Shown one piece after another: positions 24,551 to 34,726 of a DNA stretch of 64,000 bases. A program made the translations under genes and the position numbers. The notes under the pieces were generated by a model. That model was not told the origin of the DNA. It made no database searches and worked only from the letters and a program-made list of their open reading frames with translations. Origin of the DNA: Aquanectria penicillioides (Eukaryota; Ascomycota; Sordariomycetes; Hypocreales; Nectriaceae). The first letter of the stretch is position 1. Every line of letters starts with the position of its first letter. The stretch spans positions 3,658,001 to 3,722,000 of the forward strand of contig PYIU01000004.1 in the NCBI GenBank assembly GCA_003415625.1. The letters run 5' to 3'.

Positions 24551-24598
24551 GGTTGCAGGTTGCAGGTTGCAGGTTGCAGGTCGCAGGTCGCAGGTCGC
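24551..24598 (+). repeat. 7-base tandem repeat (GCAGGTT/GCAGGTC)
   Basis: About seven head-to-tail copies of a heptamer; the first four end in T and the last three in C, suggesting expansion of two subtypes. Confidence 0.85.
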
Positions 24599-25060
24599 CG
24601 CTCACACCCTTCAGCGCTGCGCGAGCTCGACAGAGACAGCTGGACCCCACTGACGCAGCGCCTGTCATAGACAGCTCTGAGATCGGTTGCAACGAGCCGT
24701 CGTCCAGGCCCGAGGATCCAAGGAAGCGGCAACAGCCTCGAGCGCCGTCGCCGTCACCATTTCCGCAAGGGCCCCGAGCCCTGAGTTCACGAGCGCCATC
24801 ATTGTTGAGGGCCCCGAGTGGTGTACCAAGATCCCAAAGCCTCGAAAGCCCCCAAGCCCCAAAAAAGAAGGGCTCCCAAGCCTCGAGAAGCCCCGGTCGG
24901 CAGCCCGCCTAGCAAGCCTGTTCGGTGTTGGGTGCCAGTGGTCGTCTACACCCCCCAGTCGGTTCTGTGCCGTCCCGTCTCTGGTGTCTAGCCCTTGACT
25001 TGACGCCAAAGCAAACGCCCTGGCCCTGGCCCTTCCTACCACCCCCCTAGCCCTCGCCGC

Positions 25061-25086
25061 TTTTTTTTTTTTTTTTTTTTTTTTTT
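25061..25086 (+). repeat. 26-base poly-T homopolymer
   Basis: Uninterrupted run of 26 T within the pyrimidine-rich region upstream of the regulator. Confidence 0.9.
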
Positions 25087-26216
25087 CCTTCCTCGGCGGG
25101 TTTTGGCACTAGACCTCTAGGTGCTAGCTGGGCCGGCTCCCTGGGAACGGCACGACACACCGGGCCATCCGTCCCATTACATTCCCGCCTCTGTCCCCGC
25201 CACTCACCCACTCTAAACTTCCATCCTTTCTGCACCTCCCTCGCACATCCCCCTCTCTTCTCTCGCACACCCCCCTCCTCCGCCCTCTCCATTACTCTTA
25301 ACCCTCTCTACCCTCGCAGCCCTCTCTCTGACTCTCACTCTTTTCCCACTTTCTTGGCCACACCCTCTCTGGCCCTTCTCGACTGACTGACCTTGTGGGA
25401 AAGAGGAGAGAAAAAAGCCAAAGAAGCCCGTGACGGACCTTTCTGGCCGCCGCCCATCACACAAGGTACAAGGGCTTTGACATCTCGCATCTTGCATCCT
25501 TTACACCACCTACCTCTCTTCCCTCTCCGCCCCGGATCTGGGAACCAGGTTTCCTCTCCCTCCAGCCTGCTGCCAAACCCACCCCTCCCTTAAATCCCCA
25601 GACCCAGACCCAGGTCCAAAAAAACCCAAACCTCAACTCCCACCTGCCCTGCGCTGCGCTGCATTGCACTTGCAAACTGCACATTGGGCACGCTGCATTA
25701 CACTGCACTGCACTGCACTGCGCTGCGCTGCACTGCACCGCAACTTGGGTTCATCCTCTCCCCCCCCTCTGGTTGACTTTACTTTTGTACTGTTCCTGGC
25801 TACTCCCGCCTTGGATCGGATCTCCTCCCCCCCTTCCTCTCTCTCTCTCACTCTCTCACTCTCTCTGCTACATCTATATAATCGCCGGCTTGTCCCGCCC
25901 TGCGTGAGAGACACTTCCTTCCGCCCCTCGGACCAAATCCCGGGTCGACCATCTGGTCCGTCTTGTCTTCTGGAATCCGCCCTCATCTCCCACCAAGACA
26001 CCCATTCTTGACTCGTTACTTCGGCCACTCCGACCACACGACCAAGCCCTCTGACGACAACAGTTACTACTCTTGACGACGACCACCACGGCTTTCCTCA
26101 CCCACCAATGCTTCTTTGCAGTTTTACCATCTCCAAATCTGCTGCACCTCGAGCCCTTGGATCCATTTCGCTCACCTGCAACCGCCCGTCAGCGGCCCCT
26201 TACGCATCAACGTAGT

Positions 26217-27741
26217 ATGGCCGACGACAGCTATCGAAAGGAGTATCCTCAGCACAGCCGTCCCGAGGAGAACCAGTCCCGCCCCCAATCTCATTACCCT
26301 CCACCGCCCCCAGACAACGCCCAGAGGCCTTCTGACGCGCCTCCCACCACCATGGCCACCTCTGTTACTCTTCCCTCCATTCACGACTCCCGCGGCTATG
26401 GTCCACCACCTGCTGCTCCAGGACGCGGCTACGCTCCCGACCCGCGTTATGCTTCCCCCAACGCCGTCAACGGTTACCCGCCTCCTGGCCAACAGCAGCC
26501 TCCACCCCCGCCTCCGCCTGGCCAACAGCAGCAGCAGCAGCAGCAGCAGCAACCTCCCTATCTTCCGCCTCTCCAGCCTCAATCGGATCCTCGATCCCCC
26601 GCCTACCCACCACCGGAGCAGCGTGGAGGCTACTATGACGACCGCCGCCCTCCAGGAGGCTATGGCCAAGAGCCATATTCTTCTGATCCTTATTATGCCT
26701 ACCGTGGACAGCCGCCTCAGGGCCACCCACCTCCCAATGGCTACCGGGACTATCGCGCTCACCTTGCCAGTGGAGTCTACGAGTATCCTCCTGTTGGACC
26801 GGGGGCCGCCCCCCAGTTAACCCAGGCAGCTCCAAGACAGCGAACCTCAATTGCTTGCAGATACTGCCGCAAGCGAAAAGTACGTTCTACCATGTGTAGG
26901 TTCCCATGCTCATGTTACTGACTGGGTCTAGATTCGATGTAGCGGTTACCAGAGCGCACCTGGCGGAAAATGCCAGAATTGCGCGCGAATGAACCAGGAG
27001 TGCATTTTTCAACCTGTTTCATCATCGAGCTCGACTGCCTTCATCCCCGTCTCTGCCGTCCCTGGGGGCGTCCCACCAGGTACCCAACTCTTCGGCGCAT
27101 ATGGCCAACCTCTCGCGCCAGGCTCAGTCCCAGCACCACCCCCAGGCCCATATCAACAGCATCCGACCACAGGGCCACCTGCGCCGCCTGCTAACTACTA
27201 CCCCCCGCCAGTTCAATCCCCTACTGAATCGTTCTCATCCTATGGAGAGGCTAGAACCGACGATGGTAGCCAAGTCGCGGGAAGGCGTCGTCGAAGGACG
27301 TCAGAGGAGCAGGAGGAAGGGTACAGGCTGCCACCGCCTCGAGGAGCCGTAGAGGAGGACCCACGCAGGAGGTCTCCGGCCGAGTTTTCGAATCACAGCA
27401 GTCCTGGCGGAATTGGGTATCCTCAGTACCCCGGGGCTAGGCAGAGCCCGCGCAACCCAGCAGGAACTTCTCTTCCCCAGCCTACCGCTGCAGGAAGCTA
27501 CGCAGCATCAGCCCCTGGCGGTCGTTCTCCAACAGCACAGAACGGCTCCAGTGGAGCATCAACTCCTGCTCGACAAGGGCAGGGCCCGAGCCAAACATCA
27601 CAGCAAGGAAATTCGTCGGTTATGAGCCTCAGCAACCTGGTAGAAAAAAACGACATTGATAAGACGATGATTGATAGGCTGAATCGACCGCGAGATTCAG
27701 GAGCCAGCCAGAACGGGGCTCGAAGAGACGCAAGTCGTTGA
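26217..27741 (+). CDS. Zn(II)2Cys6 transcription factor, proline/glutamine-rich
   Basis: Predicted nuclear DNA-binding regulator. Exons 26217-26879 and 26932-27741 encode 490 aa; the intron (GTACGT...GTCTAG, phase 0) splits the zinc cluster after CRYCRKRK. The cluster is Cys214-x2-Cys217-x6-Cys224-x10-Cys235-x2-Cys238-x6-Cys245, with the basic stretch RKRKIRC. The region before it is Pro/Gln/Tyr-rich with a run of ten Gln. After it comes CIFQPVSSSSSTAFIPVSAV, then Pro-rich and Ser-rich stretches with RRRRR. The C-terminus has SLSNLVEKNDIDKTMIDRLN, probably a conserved helix. No fungal 'middle homology' domain is present. The start at MADDSYRKEY is chosen over an upstream in-frame ATG at 26073. 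I recognise a conserved Pezizomycotina family but not its gene name. It stands alone in about 32 kb without other convincing coding genes. Confidence 0.9.
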
Positions 27742-28133
27742 CGAAACCCGAAGCTGAATTGACCCTGCCGGACAGGTCAAAGCAACGAGTCGAGGTTCTA
27801 CGGTTTAATTGATGGTCTGCTCGGATTCTGATGGCAGGCCCCCGACGACATGACGATTCCCCCACCCCCCCTTTTTTCTTTTTCCAATTCCCTTTTCTGC
27901 GTTTTATATATCTCGACAAAGGGAGGAAGCGACTGGAGTAAAAACAAAAATGAAATCGAAAATGGGAGGAGGGACTGCTCTCGTGGGCGATACAGGACAG
28001 CAGGGCACGGTCTAGAGAAAGACGCAGTTTGGCAACAAACATCCTTTCGGTATCATGTCTTTTTTCCTCGGGTTTGCTGTTGTCTGATTTTGTGTTGGTC
28101 GCGGCTTGACTCGTCCCCCTCTATTTCCTCTTT

Positions 28134-28158
28134 CCCCCCCCCCCCCCCCCCCCCCCCC
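28134..28158 (+). repeat. 25-base poly-C homopolymer
   Basis: Uninterrupted run of 25 C about 400 bases past the regulator stop codon, probably in its 3' untranslated region or just beyond it. Confidence 0.9.
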
Positions 28159-29352
28159 TCTGCCTTCTGGTTGAGAATTTGCCTCCACCTCCCAAAAAGC
28201 AACGGCTTCAGGCAGTTGCGCTCTTATAATCGGCCGGTCACTTTGTTTCCAGGAAAGACGGATATGCCTCACGGCACCAAATGGTTTTTTGTTCCTCCTT
28301 TTTCAATGTATTTTCCCTGCTTCATTTTTTTTCCGGTTTGGTTTTTTTTATTTTGATTTGTTTCCCCTCAATGTTTGGTCCGCGGCTACTACAGAATTAT
28401 GATGTGTGTGGACTGGGTTGGTGTGGTGTGCTTGAGATTTTTTTTTTTTTTTTAACTGAGAAGATTTCCTGTCTTTGTCTACTAGGATGACGACTCGCGC
28501 AAGCGAAACGGAAAAAGGCCACTTGCCTTTTTCACGGGCATGTGTTGATGAAGACGGTCTGAACTGAAACTGGAATTGGCAGGGACAGGATGACTACGAG
28601 GCTAGGTTGGGATGGCTAGGCAAGGCAAGGCGAATGCCCAGGGAATGAAGGGGTACCTGATTGGGGGCAGTTTGACGCTTGACGGTTACTGTTTATGTTT
28701 GCTATAATCAATCGTTTTGATGCCCGATATCCATATCTATTATTGCCCTCAATACCAATTGGAGCTGAGTTCTGAAGTGCATATTTCTTCTCCCTCATTT
28801 ATCCCTCTGGATATCTGATTTAATGATTTGTACCCAATGAATGACTCGAGATTGGGAGGCAGGTCTAACACTACTGTATGGGTGGGTTTGTTGATAGCGG
28901 CCAGGGGGACAAGGGATACAGGGAGGTCAGAGGACCAGGGATCAAGGGATCTGGAGAGGAGGTGTGGAGGCAGGCCCACGTAAGAAGGGTGTCATGTGTC
29001 ACCCGAAGACTCCCGGCGCTTCTCTCTGCCTCCCAGGACACAAACACCCAGACACACAGAAAATGCGAATTGGTAGATGGATGATTATGGGGTAAGGGGT
29101 TGAGGTGGGGAGTGGGCGTGCGAATCTTGAGCAGCATTGGAAGGCTAGATGGAATCCAAGGATGGATGATGATGAGGAGGAAGAGTAGTGTAGTAGGCAG
29201 GGAGGCGTGGAAGGGCGGGAGGAGAGTAGTGATGGGAAGCGCAAGCTCGGATGAAGTGTGTGTAACTGTACAGGAATGGACAGCGACAAACAAAAAACAA
29301 TAAAGCTCGTTCTGAGTATTTCACAGTAGGGATACACACACATGTTGTTGCA

Positions 29353-29383
29353 GTAGGTAGGTAGGTAGGTAGGTAGGTAGGTA
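29353..29383 (+). repeat. (GTAG)7 tetranucleotide repeat
   Basis: Seven GTAG units followed by GTACCC; related TAGGTA words recur in the dispersed CCTAGGTACCTA motif nearby. Confidence 0.85.
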
Positions 29384-29753
29384 CCCATGGAGTAAGCGTT
29401 AACAGCTTGGTTAGGTTGGGCTGAGGATGCGAGCTGGACTGGGGATTGGGTAGGCACTCAGAGATGGGAGCTGGGAGCTGGGAGCAGGGAGCTGGAAGAT
29501 GGGAGATGGACTGATTGGGACGCTGACCGGCAGGGAATTGAATTTGGCAAAGCCACGGGCGGGTGTCTCGTCTGGCTCGTTTGGCTCGTCTCGTCTCGTC
29601 CCGTCCGGCCACGGTGCGGTGCGGGCGATGGGGGCGAGCAAGGGCCACCACGCAGGATGGCTTTTTTGGCTGTGGGCCGCTATGGGTTGTGGGCCGTTGG
29701 CTCGTGGATGGATGGAGGGATTGGAGCCGTTGATTGACTGACAGAGGAGGAGG

Positions 29754-29796
29754 GGAGAGGGAGAGGGAGAGGGAGAGGGAGAGGGAGAGGGGAAGG
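29754..29796 (+). repeat. GGGAGA hexamer repeat
   Basis: About six GGGAGA units in a purine-only tract of the + strand. Confidence 0.8.
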
Positions 29797-30131
29797 GGAG
29801 GGTCATAGTGGAGGAGGCTGCGGCTACGGCTACCGGTGGTACTAGGTAATACTGGGCATACCTACCTAGGTACCTAGCACGCACGATGGGCCATGGGCGA
29901 TGGCTACTATGTACTCCGTACACATGTATGGCTTGAGGCTAGGTCCGGAGAGCGGAGGGCCACAAAAGGGAATAGGGCGAATCCACCTTGGCGACATGCC
30001 AGGTATCCGTAGTTGGGACGAGGGGGGATGGGGTGGACGGGGTGGATGAGGGGGAGAGGATCCATCGTTTTCTAGTTGACCTAGCCAGCCACTTTGGATG
30101 AATGAAAATGGATGAAGGAGGAATAGGAACA

Positions 30132-30182
30132 GGAAGAGGAAGAGGAAGAGGAAGAGGAAGAGGAAGAGGAAGAGGAAGAGGC
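30132..30182 (+). repeat. GGAAGA hexamer repeat
   Basis: About eight GGAAGA units, again pure purine on the + strand (pure pyrimidine on the minus strand). Confidence 0.85.
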
Positions 30183-30587
30183 TGGCGACGGGCATTGGAA
30201 ATGACAGTAAACAGAGCCGTGTGGATGATGGGGCCCATTCATTGCCTTGTCTCAAGGAGGGGCTTGTTTAAAGGAGAAGGGAGAAGAGAAAAAAAAAACA
30301 GTCCATTCATTGCAAGCAGCGAGATACGGATATCAAAAAGAAAAAGAAAAAGAAAAAGACCAATTGTGAATTGTTTTTGTTCAATCATCTCTCCCTCCTT
30401 CTCCTGCCAGAACTGGCTATCACTACCTCTGTTGGGTGCTATTCCCCTTTGCCTTCTTTTTGTTACATAATTAAGATTGATTTATTGATATTTATTTCGG
30501 GTTTTTTCTTCTTGCATTAGGATGGAGTGGGAGGTCGAGGCAGAGAAGGAGAAATGAATGAAATTCAGAGAGCGAGCCATGGAAGAA

Positions 30588-30627
30588 ACACACACACACA
30601 CACAGACACACACACACACACACACAC
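30588..30627 (+). repeat. (CA)n microsatellite
   Basis: CA dinucleotides with a single G interruption, followed by CGCGCG. Confidence 0.85.
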
Positions 30628-32814
30628 GCGCGCCCACGCACACAATAGCAGGTGGATGGGGGCACGTTGACCTCGAAGGCTGGTCCCTGTCTGGCGGAGA
30701 CAAGGTGGCCGGGGTGCTGTAGATTTGGTGTCGATTCGACGTTCGAGTGTGGACAATGTGGATATGCTGCACGGGGACGGCCGCAGGACAGTCGACGCAC
30801 ATGACGCGCCGCCCACGCACTCAGGCAACTCACTCACTCACACACCTCACACGCAGACTTTGCACCGCTTTAAGGGTTGAATCATTTGGCGCCTGAAGCC
30901 TAGAACATGGAGCCTTGATCGTGGAGCCCGGGGCGTGGCAGAGGCACGGGCGAGCTGGAGAAAGGCGGCGTCTTAGCCAGTGCCGGATGGACGGACAATG
31001 GCGCGCATACTGATATGGATGGGGCTGATCTACTGGTCCAAGCACCGCTTCGGCTGCTGGGCTGAGTTTGTCTCCGGGGGGTTGGCTGAAGCGCGTGGAT
31101 GGAATTAATGTACATGGCGACAATGATCATGGGAATCTAGTTACTGCCGCTGTTGCAATGCTGCTGCTGGTTAGCCAGGTGAGCGAGCTCGAGGTTGGAC
31201 TTGGCATGGGCGTTGCGTCAGGGCCAGACGTAGGACATAAACCGCCCTGGCCTTCCCGTGGCTCGACAGACAATGCTGATGCCCGCCGTTGACGAGGGAT
31301 GGGAAAGCTGCAGCTGAATTTGAATCTGAATCCCAGTCTGACGACATGAGAGACAAGCAGCAGAGACAAGTGCCCACACTCATGCAACAATGACTGAGGG
31401 AAAGGGGGAAAAAAAAAAAAAAAAAAAAAGAAAAAGAAACCCCCCTGAGTCTAATTCATACTACGAAAACGAGAAGAAACCAAGAGACAAGGCAAAAGAA
31501 AAAGTAAAAACAAAGAAAAACTTTTGATAATAAAAAAAAATACGTAGAAAAAGAAACAAAAGGCTGGAATGGACCACCATGTCGTGTGTTTTGTGTCCTA
31601 AGATATTCACAGGGCGCCAACCATAACACTCTCTGAGTGAGAACGAGCGATAGAGACGTGGCGCGCACACACAGGCACACGCACGCACGCCACTGTGGTG
31701 ACTACAGAAGCAAATGCACATAAAAGGCGGAGAAAAGCGCTTGTCGCGAGACGCAGCAGCAGACTCTCCACCCCCTGCGGCACTGATTGCTCTGGGTGGC
31801 AAACTAGTTGAGCGGCTGTCTTGGAGGCTTGATGAATGGAACAGCAGGGAATACGAGCAGAGGCTACGATGAGAAGAGGCTCACTTTGGTTACAATGAAT
31901 AGGAGATACCTAGCACCAAGTTTGGGTAGATTGCTGCCATCTCTCACTCTCACTCTCACTCTCGCTCTCACTCTCACTCTCTCACACACACTCTCCCCCT
32001 CTCCCTCGCCCAACACACTTTCTGGTTTGCCTCTCATTCTCTCTGATTCCCTCACGCCCGTTCTGCCACCCCCCGGAAGCCGCTAGGCTAGCTACCCAGA
32101 GGCGGTTGAAGTAGGTCAGGCCGTCTAGTGAACCATGGTACGGACCGGACGGTTACGTACAGTAGTAGGGGAAGTAATTAACGGTAGATTACGCGCCAGA
32201 GCGGAATGAAATTGGGCTGTTGGCGGCCAGACTAGACGCCGGACTGACAGGGACGGACAGGCGCTGGGCTAGGCCTTGGCTCGAAGGACGACCGCCTGTC
32301 TGCTCCCTGCTCCCTTGACTCGATGGGACCCGAGTAGAGGATCCAAGTAGAGGATCCGAGTAGAGGATCCGGGGAAGAAGCCTGAGGAAGGCCTACAGAA
32401 GTCCAAGCAAAATCCCTTTCAATGCTCACTTTGAATGATAGGGCTTGCTTGCACTTGTCGACTGTGTAGCCAGTGGTAGCCCCTGAACCAGACTCTGCAG
32501 TGACTGAACTTTGGGGAGGGGAGGGGGAAGGCGGGAGGGATTTACGAATATGGAAGAAGGATGACATGTCTTCTCACTTGTGTATGCGGACAGACATCGC
32601 TCATCTGAATCTCCTCACCTCAGAATCTCAGAACCTCATGGATGTCGATGTCTGTCTTGGCCTTAGGGCTAGGGCAGGACAAGAACCTCAAACAGTTGAC
32701 GACCTAGTGTGTGATCTCCTTACTGTACCTTACCTAGCCGTGCCATCCATGCATCCAAAAAAGATTGCACACACACCCCCTCCTCTCTTGTGTCCCATTC
32801 TTGTTCGGTGAGTC

Positions 32815-32860
32815 TGAGCCGGAGCCGGAGCCGGAGCCTGAGCCTGAGCCTGAGCCCGAG
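32815..32860 (+). repeat. GAGCCG/GAGCCT hexamer repeat
   Basis: Tandem hexamers changing from GAGCCG to GAGCCT to GAGCCC along the array. Confidence 0.8.
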
Positions 32861-34185
32861 TCCGCGATGGCGTGAAAATGAAAATAAGGCGAAGGGACAT
32901 GTACGTCCTTTGGCACCATCGTTCGGTTGCGGGCGCGCACACACGCGCGGGGAGGGAAAACCAAACCAAACCAAGCCAAACCAAATCCAAAAAAAAAAAG
33001 ACAACACCTTGGGTGGGAACATTTAGGCAACGGAGAGGGGGATTGCGGCTAGAGGAGAGGCAAAAGGCCAAGGCAAAACGGTAGGCCACGCGTGACGGCA
33101 GACCACGGACGAGGCGCGGATGGGCGAGGCGGCCGCGGCGGCGACGGCGCCAGCCTAGGGAGAACAGAAAGGGGAGGTAAGAGGAAGCCCCGAGAGGCAG
33201 ATACATGACCGAAGCAGGCAGATGGACGGAGAAAGAGGGAGAGGCGTGGATGGATGAGATGATGGACTGGACTCTTTTCTTGTGAGGGAGGGGCGTGTTG
33301 AGGCGGTAAGGTTTTTGCGGAGGGGGATGGGGCCCTTGGTTTTGTACGACTTGCACGGAGTTATTGGATTTTGGGCTATTTCTTAGACTCGGAGGGGTGT
33401 GTGGGATGGAGAAGCGAGGTAGAGCCAAGTAAATGCGGGTGTTAAAAAGAGTGTGTGAGCGGCGAGGCGTACATTTGCAAGTTGGACGGTTCCATACAAG
33501 ACGTGGAGTTGGGACATGATGTGATGAGAAAGAGGGGAAGAGAGGGGTGGAGGGGGGGGGGGGGGGGCAGAAGCAGAAAAAAAAAAGAGGAGTTTGTATA
33601 AAGGTACTTTACCATACAGTGTATGCCAAAGCGGCGACAAAGCGCATGTATCTTTGCCTATGATATGCGTGTAGGATGTATGTATGTCTGTAAGTTTGCA
33701 TGTATGTTTGGACCAAGACGGTATGGCATGGCCTGGCATGGATGGTCGAGGAGGGGGATACATGGTTATGTGTGATTGTTTGTGGGGAAGACGAGGAGGA
33801 GAACCAGACGCGACATGGACATGGGTGTTGGCCATGGACAAGACAGAACTGATGAGTTTCTTGAAAGTGCTTTGATGAAAAGAAGACGGGGACGCGGGGA
33901 GGAAGAGAGCAATATTCCGTCCAGAGACCGGGCTTCTCGATGATGCTGGCGAGCGAGCGTTCCCGGCTTGGACTGGATGCTGGATGCTGGATGCTGGATA
34001 CGGCAGCGGAGAGGGCGAGAGATCATCTTCACTGCACCTAGGACCTGGGCATTGACAGACACAAGCTGACAATGCTTGTTAGGCCTGAATAAGATACATG
34101 ACAGCGCTGACCTGGCTAACTAGTCGTTTTGTTTGGGCACTCATCAAAGAAGGGAGGGGGGGTAGCGAGGGGTGCCGTACCCCGA

Positions 34186-34186
34186 C

Positions 34187-34217
<31 letters not shown>
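34186..34217 (+). repeat. (CTGT)8 tetranucleotide repeat
   Basis: Eight perfect CTGT units. Confidence 0.9.
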
Positions 34218-34221
<4 letters not shown>

Positions 34222-34674
34222 TGGGCTTAGGCTCCTCTGGCAGAGAAACGGACCGGCGAGCTGGCTATCTGTCATGGACCGCGCGGTGAACAAAAGGCTA
34301 GAGAGGGTGTGTTGATGGGCGTGTAAACCTGCCCGAGGACCAGCAGATTTGCCTTCAAGCCGACCTAATGAATCGGTAGTCTGGAGAGAAGGGTCCTCTA
34401 GCAACGACGTGGCTTCGGAGCCATCATGAGAGTTGAGCGTTCCCCTCGGGCTTTTCTGCGGGAGTCTCTGCCGACCGAGGACACACGCCAAAGGGGGCGA
34501 GGGGATGGATGAATGGCTGTGCTGCATCTTCCAGAGATGTCAAAATCATCGCCATGTCTGTGCCATGTTAGACACAATACGACATCGGCGATGAGGTTTC
34601 TCTCGTTGACTTAGAATCGGTGATGGTTGGAATAGGGGATATGACAAGAATATACTCCCCCCTCTCCCATTCCT

Positions 34675-34678
<4 letters not shown>

Positions 34679-34722
<44 letters not shown>
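34679..34722 (+). repeat. (TC)22 microsatellite
   Basis: Twenty-two TC units flanked by further CT-rich sequence. Confidence 0.9.

Positions 34723-34726
<4 letters not shown>

Larger units (their letters stand above)
9307..26216. promoter_or_regulatory. 16.9-kb non-coding region upstream of the Zn2Cys6 regulator
   Basis: No frame here shows a recognisable domain, a plausible spliced gene or a consistent coding pattern. The longest frames are low-complexity or are shadowed by equally long frames on the other strand. Local content: CAA repeat at 9.6 kb, five GGTACC sites within 108 bp at 13.2 kb, CA/TG repeats at 21.5 and 22.6 kb, and a strongly pyrimidine-rich + strand from about 21.6 to 26.1 kb leading into the regulator. 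A good splice donor (CAG followed by GTACGT at about 23748) directly follows the densest CT block, so a long spliced 5' leader for the regulator is possible. No transposon remnants were recognised. Confidence 0.5.

Noticed and set aside
26172..26762. 196-codon minus frame opposite the regulator
   Set aside because: Shadow of the Pro/Gln-rich coding strand; Leu/Arg-rich translation without motifs.
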